A DNA stretch of 64,000 nt, taken from Torulaspora globosa (Eukaryota; Ascomycota; Saccharomycetes; Saccharomycetales; Saccharomycetaceae). Positions 1 through 9,216 of the stretch are shown one piece after another. The position numbers and the translations under genes were made by a program. A model generated the notes under the pieces. That model worked only from the letters and a program-made list of their open reading frames with translations. It was not told where the DNA came from and did no database searches. The first letter of the stretch is position 1. The number at the start of each line of letters is the position of its first letter. The stretch spans positions 1,178,001-1,242,000 of the forward strand of contig NC_050727.1 of NCBI RefSeq assembly GCF_014133895.1. The letters run 5' to 3'.

Positions 1-628
1 TGACCGGGTCCACCTTGACGCACTGCGCCAGCCTCTGCAGCTGCTTGAACGCGCCCGTCGCGCTGTACTGGTAAACCAGCACCGATCTGTCGGACGCCAG
101 CACCGTGAATATCTGGCCCACAGGGTCCACGATCCCCGTGATCGGCTTGACCTCGGAGTCCAGCGCAATTCGACCCAACAACCTGAGCGAACGCGAGTCG
201 AACAGATTCACGCCGTTCGGACCGCTTGTCAGAACGAAAAGCACCCCGCCGCTGCGCTCCAGCTTCACGTCAGTGATCGTACACGCGCTCCCGCACTCGA
301 ACACCGTCTCCCACCTCATATCGCTGCCCTGCAGCCACGAGCCGACCCGGGCTACCCAGTGCTCGGTGCCAAGAAACAGCTCTCGCTCGTCCCCGACCAT
401 AAACACAACCGATCTGTCGACCTGCCCGGGACCGTACCGCACCGCAAACGTCGAATCAACGCCCAATTGCTGGATCTTGGACCCATCGAACGCTGCCTCT
501 GCCAGCCTCTGCTGCGACCAAACGTGCACGTGACCTCGCTCATCCGCTAATACCAGCCTGGAGCCGGCGCTCGCCAGCGCTGTGACGGTCTTGTTGTGTT
601 CCCCCAGTGGGTATTTGAGCAGTTTCAT
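1..628 (-). CDS. HIR2: HIR2 homologue, histone regulator (N-terminal part, cut by window edge)
   Basis: Open from an ATG at 628 to the window edge with no stop, giving about 209 codons. The protein opens MKLLKYPLGEHNK and continues with WD-repeat-like blocks (for example PITGIVDPVGQIFTVLASDR), matching the start of yeast Hir2. Hir2 is a subunit of the HIR nucleosome-assembly complex, which represses histone genes in the nucleus with Hir1, Hir3 and Hpc2. It diverges from CKB2 across 224 bp, the same neighbour pair as YOR038C/YOR039W in S. cerevisiae. The C-terminal part lies outside the window. Codons end mostly in G or C, unlike many genes further right. Confidence 0.93.
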   Translation of the reverse strand, partial: MKLLKYPLGEHNKTVTALASAGSRLVLADERGHVHVWSQQRLAEAAFDGSKIQQLGVDSTFAVRYGPGQVDRSVVFMVGDERELFLGTEHWVARVGSWLQGSDMRWETVFECGSACTITDVKLERSGGVLFVLTSGPNGVNLFDSRSLRLLGRIALDSEVKPITGIVDPVGQIFTVLASDRSVLVYQYSATGAFKQLQRLAQCVKVDPV

Positions 629-852
629 AGTTGGGCAGCGACCAGCGACCTTTGCGTCCCAGTTTTGGCGGTTTTGTAAGGTGTTCTGTAGTATCAAAAT
701 TTTTAACCTTAGTAGAGAACAGCGATTCTCACGGGGAGAACTAGCAGGAAAGGCAGGGTTTTGGTACAGGAGAGCTGTTTGAGGGCTCGTTCGGTAGTGT
801 TAATCGGCGGCAGCGAGAGTCGGAGTACTTGGCGAGAAACTGGGATCTCGAA

Positions 853-1623
853 ATGGCCAATAAAGCGGGAGATGGCGCAACAGCAGAGGCGGCAGCAGCG
901 CAGCGCAACGAGGGCCAGGATGTGGATGATGCAATGGGAGGAGTTACGGATTCTTCGGAGTACGTGGAGATGTGGATTGATCTGTTTCTGGGGCGCAAGG
1001 GACACGAGTATTTCTGCGACGTGGACCCGGAGTACATCACGGACCGGTTCAACCTGATCAACTTGCAGAAGACGGTGTCGAAGTTCACGCAGGTGGTGCA
1101 GTACATCGTCGACGAGCTGGACGAGTTTGTGCTGGAGGGGATGTCGCAGTCGCGGCTGGAGCAGCTCGAGAGCGACGCCCGCAAGTTCTACGGGCTGATC
1201 CACGCGCGGTACATCATCACGGTGAAGGGCCTGTCCAAGATGCTGACCAAGTACAAGAGCGCGGACTTTGGGCGGTGTCCCCGCGTGTACTGCAACTTCC
1301 AGCCGCTGCTTCCGGTCGGGCTGCACGACGTGCCGGGCATCGACTGCGTGAAGCTGTACTGTGCGTCGTGCGAGGACCTCTACATCCCCAAGTCGTCCAG
1401 ACACAGCAGCATCGACGGGGCGTACTTCGGCACCAGCTTCCCGGGCATGTTCCTGCAGGCGTTCCCAGAGATGGTGCCCGAACACCCGGTCAAGAGATAC
1501 GTCCCGAAGATCTTCGGCTTCGAGCTGCACAGGCAGGCGCAGCTGGCCCGCTGGCAGGAGCTGCAGCGGCGCAAACTCGCCGCCCGGCTCGGTGCTCTCC
1601 CCAGAGGTGGCTACAGAAAATAG
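853..1623 (+). CDS. CKB2: Casein kinase 2 regulatory beta' subunit
   Basis: 256 aa. The open frame extends upstream but the first ATG is at 853. It carries the CK2-beta core: a WIDLFLGRKGHEYFCDVD block, an acidic stretch before it, and the Cys4 zinc site at C142 and C147 (CPRVYC) with C170 and C173 (CASC), which dimerises the beta subunits. The block SSRHSSIDGAYFGTSFPG is typical of the yeast beta' chain, and length fits CKB2 (258 aa) better than CKB1. It regulates the CK2 tetramer in growth, polarity and ion homeostasis. Divergent from HIR2 as in S. cerevisiae. GC-ending codons dominate. Confidence 0.95.
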   Translation: MANKAGDGATAEAAAAQRNEGQDVDDAMGGVTDSSEYVEMWIDLFLGRKGHEYFCDVDPEYITDRFNLINLQKTVSKFTQVVQYIVDELDEFVLEGMSQSRLEQLESDARKFYGLIHARYIITVKGLSKMLTKYKSADFGRCPRVYCNFQPLLPVGLHDVPGIDCVKLYCASCEDLYIPKSSRHSSIDGAYFGTSFPGMFLQAFPEMVPEHPVKRYVPKIFGFELHRQAQLARWQELQRRKLAARLGALPRGGYRK

Positions 1624-1800
1624 CAGACCGGGTACGAGCACCGACTCTGTAATGTAAAACTACGACTAATGGTATTGATGTGGTCGCGACGCCCAATTGA
1701 GCCGTCTCGCAGCGCTGCGACCCGAGACGGGCAGCTTCAGCAGCGCTTTCAGCTGGTTTCTTCATCTAAGAGAGCTACCGGTGCAATTTTTCGCTAAAAG

Positions 1801-1808
1801 CGGGTGTA
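1801..1808 (-). promoter_or_regulatory. Candidate Aft1/Aft2 iron-responsive element upstream of CCC2
   Basis: The minus strand reads TACACCCG, an exact match to the yeast iron-regulon consensus YRCACCCR. It lies 109 bp before the CCC2 ATG, and S. cerevisiae CCC2 belongs to the iron regulon. The motif is short, so one match is suggestive only. Confidence 0.5.
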
Positions 1809-1916
1809 ATGCAGTCTTACCGATATACAAATATAAGAGTAAATCATTGTTAAAGTTAAATTAAAGTTGCATCTTGTGGAGTCTGTGCAAGTTGGCTGGT
1901 ACCGGCAGGGTTGAGG

Positions 1917-4886
1917 ATGAGAGAAGCTGTTTTTACTGTCGGTGGGATGAGCTGTAGCGCTTGCGTGAACACGATTACGTCGCAAACGGTGTCGGTGACC
2001 GGGGTTCAGGATTGCAAGGTTTCTCTGATGACTAGTGAGTGTTTTGTCAGGTATGACAGTTCGGAATGCAGTTTGGATGAACTAAAGGAGACGGTTGAGG
2101 ATTGCGGGTTTGATTGCGAGCTTGTGAGGGATAGCGAGGTGCCGAATAGCGGGTTGCTGAAGCAGGGTTTGCTTACCGTGAGCGGGATGACTTGTGGAGC
2201 CTGTGTGGCGACTGTGACAAAACAGGTGGAAGGTCTGGCGGGAGTGTATGGGGCTGTCACGGCGCTTTTGACCGAGGAGTGTAGGGTGGATTTTGATGCG
2301 TCGAGGGTGTCTATGGAGGAAATAAGGGAAGCGATAGAGGACTGCGGGTTCGACGCCAGGATAGTATCCGTGGTGGACTCCGAGCCGCAGGCGAACTGCA
2401 AGAGCATTGTGTTCAAGGTGTTCCCGGTCTCTGCAGATGCAGATCCGGCTCAGGACGCAGAGAGGTTCAGCTCGCTGGTCGGAGCTGGGATAATAAGTGC
2501 TGAGCGGGATGGGGACTGCTTGCTTACGATCTGTTACGACAGAAACGACGTCGGGATCCGGGAGGTGGTCGATCGGATATCAGCGCTGGGCTACGAAGTG
2601 GTGGTGGCGTCTACTCTAGACAATAACGCGCAGATCAAGCTGCTGTCTAAGGTGCAGGAGATCCATTTCTGGACCTCAGCGTGTCTACGGGCCTGCTTCT
2701 TCGCTGTCACTACAATGGTTTTGTACATGGGGCTGCCCATGTTGATTCCGGGCCTTGTGAAAAGCAACAGTTTTCCGTATAGTGCAACACCGGTACGGGG
2801 ATTCTACTACCGTGACTTGATCGGGTTCGTTGCAGCAACGTACGTGCAGTTTTTTGTGGGTCGCTTTTTCTACACTGCGTTCTGGACGTCTCTAAAGCAC
2901 AGATCCGGCACCATGGATACCTTGGTGTGCATTTCCACTTCCTGCGCATATTTCTTCTCCGTTTATTCTATCATCCACAATATCGTTCGCCCAAGAGCCA
3001 ACGGTAAGCTGCCCAACGTCATTTTTGACACATCCGTCATGTTGATCGCATTTATTACATTGGGAAAGTTATTAGAGACCAAAGCGAAGTCGGCCACTTC
3101 GACTGCCCTGTCCAAACTTATATCTTTGACGCCCTCTTCTTGCACGATACTGCAGGATGGCGATTCCGAGAGCCTGCTAGATATTCCTATAGATCTTCTG
3201 GAAGTTGGAGACACCGTAGAGGTGAAACCAGGCATGAGAATCCCAGCTGACGGCGTTGTTCTACGAGGAGAAACTGAGGTAGATGAGTCCTTGATGACCG
3301 GAGAATCATTGCACGTTCATAAGAAAGAAGGCTCTCTGGTGATCGCGGGCTCAGTAAACGGACCGGGCCACTTTTACTTTAGAGCTACGGGAGTAGGTGA
3401 TGAATCTAAACTGTCTGCGATTATCCGCACCATGAAGAAAGCTCAGTTGATCAAGGCACCAATACAAAGATATGCGGATTTCGTGGCTTCGGTTTTCGTG
3501 CCATCCATTTTAGCTTTGGCTTTGATCACCTTCTTCGTTTGGATTATTCTCTGTAAAGCTCTCAACATTGCAAACTTGCAAAACTCCGAAAATGGAGTCT
3601 TTTACGAGTGTCTTCAGAAGGCGATCTCTGTCGTGATCGTGGCGTGTCCATGCGCACTTGGCCTAGCAGCTCCTACTGCTATCATGGTCGGGACTGGAGT
3701 GGGCGCACAAAATCAGGTTCTGATCAAAGGTGGTGAAGTACTGGAAAAGTTCAACAGCGTTGGGGCTTTCATCTTCGATAAAACAGGAACGCTGACTACT
3801 GGTCAGATGAAGGTGGAACGATTCTTGCCAAATGGTTCCTTTGAGAACGGCGATGGTCTCTTGGCCTGCATTAGAGCATCTGAAGCGATCAGTGAACACC
3901 CTGTGGCAAGAGCGATTGTCCAATACTGCGATGAGCTGCTCTCCGGAAAGTCTGTGACAGCTAAAGCTCTCAAGGGCGAGATTCATATGGGACAGGGCCT
4001 TTCGTGCGAATGTGAACTAGATGGTACCACATACAAGCTGAAAATCGGAAGCAGATCATTGATGCCCTCAGGATTTCAAAATTCGAGCAATTCGGCAACT
4101 GAAAATAGGCATGGCTTCACGCTCTGCTACGTTTCTGTCAATGATGTGGTTGTTGGAAAATTTGAACTAGTGGATGACATTAAAAAGGATGCATCTAACA
4201 CCATTGAATACTTGACCCAGAGAGGCTTCAGCATTTACCTGGTCACGGGAGATAATGCCAGCTCTGCCTTGAAAGTAGCCCAGGCAGTCGGAATCGATAT
4301 GAATAATATATTCAGTGAAGTCCCTCCTAATGGTAAGTCGGACGTGGTGAAACAGCTGAGGGATGAATTGAATCAAGGAGTGGTTTTTGTCGGCGACGGA
4401 ATCAATGATTCGCCCGCTCTTGTGACAAGCGATGTCGGGATATCAATCTCTACAGGAACTGATATTGCAATGGAGGCTGCTGACGTTGTTGTTCTGTGCG
4501 ATACTGAGGCTAAGAATGCGAGCTTGAAAGGCCTAGTGGACGCTTTAGACATTTCCCAACAGACTTTCCGTCGTGTCAAATTGAACCTGTTCTGGGCCTT
4601 GTGCTACAACACCTTTATGATACCAATAGCAATGGGTGTTTTGACGCCCTGGCACATCTCATTGCATCCAATGGCCGCTGGTCTTTCTATGGCTCTGAGT
4701 TCCGTGAGCGTTGTCATGAGTTCCCTAGCGCTGAAAAGGTGGAAGCCAGTGGATTTCAACACTGTGGACAACAGCCGTTCCTATAAACCGTCATCTTCCT
4801 GGCTATCGCGCTTTATGCGCCGCAATAATACACCGACCGCTGAGGACATAGAACTGCAAACTGATCTCCTTCAGCAAAGAAATTGA
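1917..4886 (+). CDS. CCC2: Copper-transporting P1B-type ATPase of the secretory pathway
   Basis: 989 aa, first ATG at 1917 (S. cerevisiae Ccc2 is 1004 aa). Two N-terminal metal-binding domains carry GMSCSAC (residues 10-16) and GMTCGAC (90-96). Ion-path CPC is at 577-579, the phosphorylated Asp is in DKTGT from 621, SEHP lies in the nucleotide domain and GDGIND begins at 826. Hydrophobic segments fit eight membrane helices. It pumps copper taken from Atx1 into the late Golgi to load multicopper oxidases such as Fet3, which links it to high-affinity iron uptake. An iron-regulon-like element lies upstream. No catalytic residue is missing. Confidence 0.97.
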   Translation: MREAVFTVGGMSCSACVNTITSQTVSVTGVQDCKVSLMTSECFVRYDSSECSLDELKETVEDCGFDCELVRDSEVPNSGLLKQGLLTVSGMTCGACVATVTKQVEGLAGVYGAVTALLTEECRVDFDASRVSMEEIREAIEDCGFDARIVSVVDSEPQANCKSIVFKVFPVSADADPAQDAERFSSLVGAGIISAERDGDCLLTICYDRNDVGIREVVDRISALGYEVVVASTLDNNAQIKLLSKVQEIHFWTSACLRACFFAVTTMVLYMGLPMLIPGLVKSNSFPYSATPVRGFYYRDLIGFVAATYVQFFVGRFFYTAFWTSLKHRSGTMDTLVCISTSCAYFFSVYSIIHNIVRPRANGKLPNVIFDTSVMLIAFITLGKLLETKAKSATSTALSKLISLTPSSCTILQDGDSESLLDIPIDLLEVGDTVEVKPGMRIPADGVVLRGETEVDESLMTGESLHVHKKEGSLVIAGSVNGPGHFYFRATGVGDESKLSAIIRTMKKAQLIKAPIQRYADFVASVFVPSILALALITFFVWIILCKALNIANLQNSENGVFYECLQKAISVVIVACPCALGLAAPTAIMVGTGVGAQNQVLIKGGEVLEKFNSVGAFIFDKTGTLTTGQMKVERFLPNGSFENGDGLLACIRASEAISEHPVARAIVQYCDELLSGKSVTAKALKGEIHMGQGLSCECELDGTTYKLKIGSRSLMPSGFQNSSNSATENRHGFTLCYVSVNDVVVGKFELVDDIKKDASNTIEYLTQRGFSIYLVTGDNASSALKVAQAVGIDMNNIFSEVPPNGKSDVVKQLRDELNQGVVFVGDGINDSPALVTSDVGISISTGTDIAMEAADVVVLCDTEAKNASLKGLVDALDISQQTFRRVKLNLFWALCYNTFMIPIAMGVLTPWHISLHPMAAGLSMALSSVSVVMSSLALKRWKPVDFNTVDNSRSYKPSSSWLSRFMRRNNTPTAEDIELQTDLLQQRN

Positions 4887-5083
4887 ACCGCTTGGCTCGG
4901 TTAGATTTCCGTCATTTTATCCTTTATACTTATATTCTAATATTTTTGAATAATTACTGTCGCGCTAGATATTAAGTTCTTTCAAGTAATCATCGCCAAG
5001 ATTATGGCTCGCTACAGTGACAAGAGACTGGTAGCAGGTTTTGTTCTCTTACCGTTGAACTGCAGCCGGGTCAATTCAATTGG

Positions 5084-6487
5084 ATGTCTACTGAGGATCA
5101 TCCACAAAGGCCAGAAAGGGCCACAGAGACTACCTCGAAGAGCGATGACGTTGATGAAGATGAGGTTGCCCAAGACTGGTCTCACGCTGCCAAACTCTCG
5201 GCTAAATCTATGGCTTCCTCTATCCCGAAGAGAGGAGAGAAGGATTATGAACCAGATGGCACCAATTTGCAGGAATTGTTACTTTACAGAGCAAGGGAAG
5301 CTATGTTCGACACTTTGGCCAATTCGCCCAGAGGGTCGGTAGTGAGCAATCAAGTGAAAGCATACTACGATCAAGACTATCATGGTGCTGTGATTCCGCA
5401 TGCGAAGGGAAATTTTCTGCAGACCATGGGAAACGTTGATGAAAAGGGACGGTGTTGGTTGAAGTTCCACGAGTTCGTTTATCTGGCTGAGAGAGGCACA
5501 GTTCTTCCCTTCTACTGCAACCAGCGACCGGAAAAACAAGCGGGAAGGTTTGTAGAGGTTCCTCTGAGTATGCAGGATGTCTACTCTCTCTTCAGGAGTC
5601 AGGCAGAGATGGATTTGTATTTTGTGTTTGCTCACCTGAAAAGACTTGGCTTCATCGTAACTACATTGGACAAGAAACGGTCTGCGACGGCATCTTTCTA
5701 TTTAGAAGATGATCCTAATCGTCGAACGGTCGGCGCCATATGGGGTAGTATGTTTGCTTTCCTGAAGCTGGAGACCAACTCTTTGATGAACGTATTCTTT
5801 TATTCATCCTGGAACTTCTTACTGCGAAGGTACACATCAAGCCCACAAATCTATAAAGATCTGAAAAGACTGGTACCGCACCGAGTACCGCCAAAGACTA
5901 TAGAAGCTCTACGTATGGAAAGAGCACGCCTACAAGCAAATCGCTCAAAAGAGAGGTTTCCCATCGCATTCAATGTCTGGAAGCCCCAGACAAGGTTTAG
6001 AAAGAAAAGCCCTGGTCTGCCTGATTTCCAGGTAGTTATACACAGCAAAAACGATGCCGCACAGACATTTCCTTCTTACGTTGACCTGCAGGAGATTTTT
6101 TACTCCCTCGATTACAAATTTGAATTTCTCTCAGAAACTGATGATGAGGAGTTTTGGATTAATAACACCTTCATAGGAGGAAGACCTGCAAACATTCCAA
6201 AACCAAAACAGGGCCAAACCGACGAATGCAACTCATCGAAAAAAGGTGGAAAGAAGGATGTAGCAGCACATGTAAAGCAAGCCCGTCGTCTGAAAAATGG
6301 CTATCGGAGCTTTCTGCTTGCCATCATCGACGATGGATTGATCAGTTTCGTCAAAATATCCGAAGCAGACTTCGGATCGGAGGACGTTTGGTTCATCCCA
6401 TACAAGAGACCTAGGGATAGGAAGGAGGTCAATAAATCCAAAGACTCTTTTGGCAACAAAGGCATTCATACAACCTCGTTGAAATAA
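5084..6487 (+). CDS. SEN54: tRNA-splicing endonuclease subunit Sen54
   Basis: 467 aa (S. cerevisiae 467). The N-terminal block KRGEKDYEPDGTNLQ and the segment FLQTMGNVDEKGRCWLKF with HEFVYLAERGTVLPFYC are diagnostic of Sen54. It is a structural subunit of the Sen2-Sen15-Sen34-Sen54 enzyme that removes tRNA introns, on the mitochondrial outer surface in yeast. The C-terminal part folds as an endonuclease-like domain without catalytic residues. It converges on BRO1 with 40 bp between stops, the same neighbour as in S. cerevisiae. An overlapping ATG at 5004 opens another frame, so transcripts probably start after it. Confidence 0.95.
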   Translation: MSTEDHPQRPERATETTSKSDDVDEDEVAQDWSHAAKLSAKSMASSIPKRGEKDYEPDGTNLQELLLYRAREAMFDTLANSPRGSVVSNQVKAYYDQDYHGAVIPHAKGNFLQTMGNVDEKGRCWLKFHEFVYLAERGTVLPFYCNQRPEKQAGRFVEVPLSMQDVYSLFRSQAEMDLYFVFAHLKRLGFIVTTLDKKRSATASFYLEDDPNRRTVGAIWGSMFAFLKLETNSLMNVFFYSSWNFLLRRYTSSPQIYKDLKRLVPHRVPPKTIEALRMERARLQANRSKERFPIAFNVWKPQTRFRKKSPGLPDFQVVIHSKNDAAQTFPSYVDLQEIFYSLDYKFEFLSETDDEEFWINNTFIGGRPANIPKPKQGQTDECNSSKKGGKKDVAAHVKQARRLKNGYRSFLLAIIDDGLISFVKISEADFGSEDVWFIPYKRPRDRKEVNKSKDSFGNKGIHTTSLK

Positions 6488-6527
6488 ATTGTGATGACAT
6501 AACTGATTGTGTAATGATTGTGTAACT

Positions 6528-8996
6528 TTAACCACTAAACTTGGAGTACAAGTTCTCGTCGAATACTGACGGCTTATTGTAAAATGATGTTGGATTCTTT
6601 TGCAATTCTTGCTCGTCGTAATCCAATGGTTTCGAAACAAATGATGCGGGCGGCTTTGGTGGAACCGGGGGAACTGATGGCCTGCTTTGTGGCGAATTGG
6701 AGCTCCAGGCTCCCGGACTTTGATAGCCGAGTGGAGTAGCACCAGCCGGCAGACTACTTATACCCTTCGCGTACGTACGAGGGGGGATTTCAGGTTGTGA
6801 ATCAGAGATAGATAATTTCTGGAGTTTGTGCCCTGTCGAAAGGAGCTCTTCATTCGATGGGCCAGTTTGGTTATTGTTCGCTTCTGCCTGTGACATCACT
6901 AAAAGATCTCTGCTCATCTTTAGCAGTGAATCATAAAAAGCCAACCCTTTAGGAAGGTCATTACAGAATGTTCCGAAATTTTCAAAAGCTACATTCAGTT
7001 TGTCAACAAATCCTTTGCATTCTTCAAACGACTCCATTTCAAGTTTCGATGTGTTTTGAAATCCGGAAAGCTTGAAAACCTCATCGAGTTGAAACTTGAT
7101 ATCGTTTATGGTCGAGGTCTGCTTGAATATGGTGGCTTCAATCCTGGAACCGAATGGCTGAAACTTTTCCATTTCGCTTTCAAAAACCTGCTTCAGCTCA
7201 GTGTCCATTTTCTTACCATGAAGCAGTAGGATTTTAGTGATGTCATCTTTATTCAATGCCTCTTTCAATTCTCCCAAATTTCTTGAGCGCTCTTCCTTCA
7301 ATAGTTTCAAATCCTCAGCAAGCTGTTTGATTGACCTCAGTTTTTCAAGGATCTTTTCCACCTTGGAGTCATCTACATCTAGGAGGCTTGGTTGATCTTC
7401 CTTATTGATTGAAAAAGAGTTGAACTTTTTCCAAAGCACAACGTCGTCCTTCAAAAGGTTGATTTCCTGGACATAAGGTTTGACCAACGAAAATAATCGC
7501 TCGTCTGACTTTGAGGCTTCCACAAGAGCAGCTTTCAACTTTACAATATTTTCTTTTTGGGCGCTTGATAATAGAGGTAACATATCCAAAATTTCCCGCC
7601 TCTTAGAAACAATCAGACCCATTTGGTCGTCAATATTCTTGAAAGGGCTGCTCTTAATAGCATTAGACCAGGACCCTAATTGCTCCTTCATTAAGTCCAA
7701 TTCGGGGTTGTTCATTCCTTGAAGAGAACCACTCTTATATCTTGCCTCCAAGTCAGCCAAGAGTTTAGGCAAGTTGGTGAATTCGACAAACGAGGCATAC
7801 TCCCAGTTTGCGGTCTCGGAAGCGTCGATTTTCTTTCTCAAAAAGGTGGCCTTCTCTTCAGAGTAAATGCTCTCTCGCTCATAAATCTCAATAGGTACTA
7901 TGCCTTTGAACAAGACATCACATTTTGACGCCACTTGCTCCATGTACGGATCCAATTGTTTGGGCCAGTCCGGCGACTTGATAGCGTCCATGCTTTTGAC
8001 TGCTTCAAGCTCGACGGTTTGTGGAACTATATCGTGATAAATATAGTCGTTGTCTTTGCTGATTTGTTTTTCTTTGATTTCTACGCTTTCCTTGAAGCTT
8101 TGGAAATCGATAAAGTCCGCTAAATGCGATTTGTAGATGAGTGACGATATCAGACTGGCTTTCGCCACTTTCAAAAAGGCTAAAGCGTCTCCATACTTGC
8201 TTTGCTGCTCCAGGAAAATCGCATAGTAATACGCTGTCACTGCCTTGTAGAAGTGAACCTTGCACTTGAGAATGGCGCGCCATTTCGTCTCACCGTAGCC
8301 AGTCGCATTTTCTTCTGCTTCTTCGTAAAACCGCGAACACCTCTCGTTCAAGTTAGCAACCGCATAAGCCAACTTGCTGATCAACGAAGCTTGTTTGGCG
8401 GGATCTGTTCCATTGATGAGTCTCAACACAAACAGTTCTTGAGCTTCCGCGTGAGCGACATCTGCAAGAAACTCGGTATTCTCTGCCTGCAAATCAGCGG
8501 ACGGCGAGTTTAGAAAGTTTTCTGACAGGAACCTGAAAGATGCGACGGCCTTAGACAGATACGAAACCGATTCTTTAAGATCCCCGCTCAGTTTCGCTCT
8601 TGCCACCTGCGTGTACAGCACACCAATGTTGAAAAGAGTACATGATTTCTCCAGAACGAGGTTATGTTGTGAGCATTTTTGGGGGTTTCCAGATCCACTG
8701 TATTCAGCTTCGTACCACGTAAAATCCAGCTTTAATTGACCACTATTATTTCCCAGTCGCAGGTGCAGATGCTCCAAAAACGCGTAGTAAACCAGATTTT
8801 GCTCAAGGAGCGCCTCCGGTGCAAGCTCCCCGTTTGCATTGTTTCGCAGCCGATCAAACTCATCCGCTAGCTTCTCATTATAAAACTGTGACCATTGTCC
8901 TGACCCATACGACCTCCTCAGGTAGGAAGCAAGCCCCTTTTTCCAGTCAATTGGCTCGGTGTCCTTCGACTTAAGCTCCAGCAGATACGTTCTCAT
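6528..8996 (-). CDS. BRO1: BRO1, ESCRT-associated endosomal sorting protein
   Basis: 822 aa, ATG at 8996 (S. cerevisiae 844 aa). The N-terminal Bro1 domain (about residues 1-385) starts with WKKGLASYLRRSYG and contains LEKSCTLFNIGVLYTQ. A helical V domain follows (about 390-700), then a proline-rich tail with PPVPPKPPASF and a conserved end, FYNKPSVFDENLYSKFSG. In yeast Bro1 binds Snf7 of ESCRT-III and recruits the ubiquitin hydrolase Doa4, so cargo is deubiquitinated before entering multivesicular bodies. Divergent from MBA1 over 220 bp. Confidence 0.96.
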   Translation of the reverse strand: MRTYLLELKSKDTEPIDWKKGLASYLRRSYGSGQWSQFYNEKLADEFDRLRNNANGELAPEALLEQNLVYYAFLEHLHLRLGNNSGQLKLDFTWYEAEYSGSGNPQKCSQHNLVLEKSCTLFNIGVLYTQVARAKLSGDLKESVSYLSKAVASFRFLSENFLNSPSADLQAENTEFLADVAHAEAQELFVLRLINGTDPAKQASLISKLAYAVANLNERCSRFYEEAEENATGYGETKWRAILKCKVHFYKAVTAYYYAIFLEQQSKYGDALAFLKVAKASLISSLIYKSHLADFIDFQSFKESVEIKEKQISKDNDYIYHDIVPQTVELEAVKSMDAIKSPDWPKQLDPYMEQVASKCDVLFKGIVPIEIYERESIYSEEKATFLRKKIDASETANWEYASFVEFTNLPKLLADLEARYKSGSLQGMNNPELDLMKEQLGSWSNAIKSSPFKNIDDQMGLIVSKRREILDMLPLLSSAQKENIVKLKAALVEASKSDERLFSLVKPYVQEINLLKDDVVLWKKFNSFSINKEDQPSLLDVDDSKVEKILEKLRSIKQLAEDLKLLKEERSRNLGELKEALNKDDITKILLLHGKKMDTELKQVFESEMEKFQPFGSRIEATIFKQTSTINDIKFQLDEVFKLSGFQNTSKLEMESFEECKGFVDKLNVAFENFGTFCNDLPKGLAFYDSLLKMSRDLLVMSQAEANNNQTGPSNEELLSTGHKLQKLSISDSQPEIPPRTYAKGISSLPAGATPLGYQSPGAWSSNSPQSRPSVPPVPPKPPASFVSKPLDYDEQELQKNPTSFYNKPSVFDENLYSKFSG

Positions 8997-9101
8997 CTAA
9001 CCACAACAACCAGACTTCTTATCCCTCCCGATGCCTCTTGTTCATCCCAGTTTGGGGATGGAGGGTCAAAGTTGGGTCGCTTTTAAAGTGCTTTGACGTG
9101 G

Positions 9102-9109
9102 CACGTGAC
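9102..9109. promoter_or_regulatory. E-box CACGTGAC in the BRO1/MBA1 divergent promoter
   Basis: CACGTGAC is an E-box of the type bound by Cbf1 and related bHLH factors. It lies between the starts of BRO1 and MBA1. The same octamer recurs upstream of UMP1, SYH1 and SSE1 in this window. Binding is inferred only. Confidence 0.4.
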
Positions 9110-9216
9110 TTGTTGATAATTTGACGCCTGATTTTTGCAGACCTTCTATATAAGCTTGATAGAGGTCAAGAAGATCTAAGAGGCATTGTAGGCAGAGAAT
9201 CTGATATCCATTATTG

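Noticed and set aside
709..1641. 310-codon minus-strand open frame opposite CKB2
   Set aside because: It mirrors the G/C-ending codons of CKB2, has no recognisable domain, and CKB2 on the other strand is certain.
5004..5342. 112-codon frame with its own ATG overlapping the SEN54 start
   Set aside because: Most of it overlaps conserved SEN54 coding sequence in another phase and its peptide is not recognisable; transcripts probably start after 5004.
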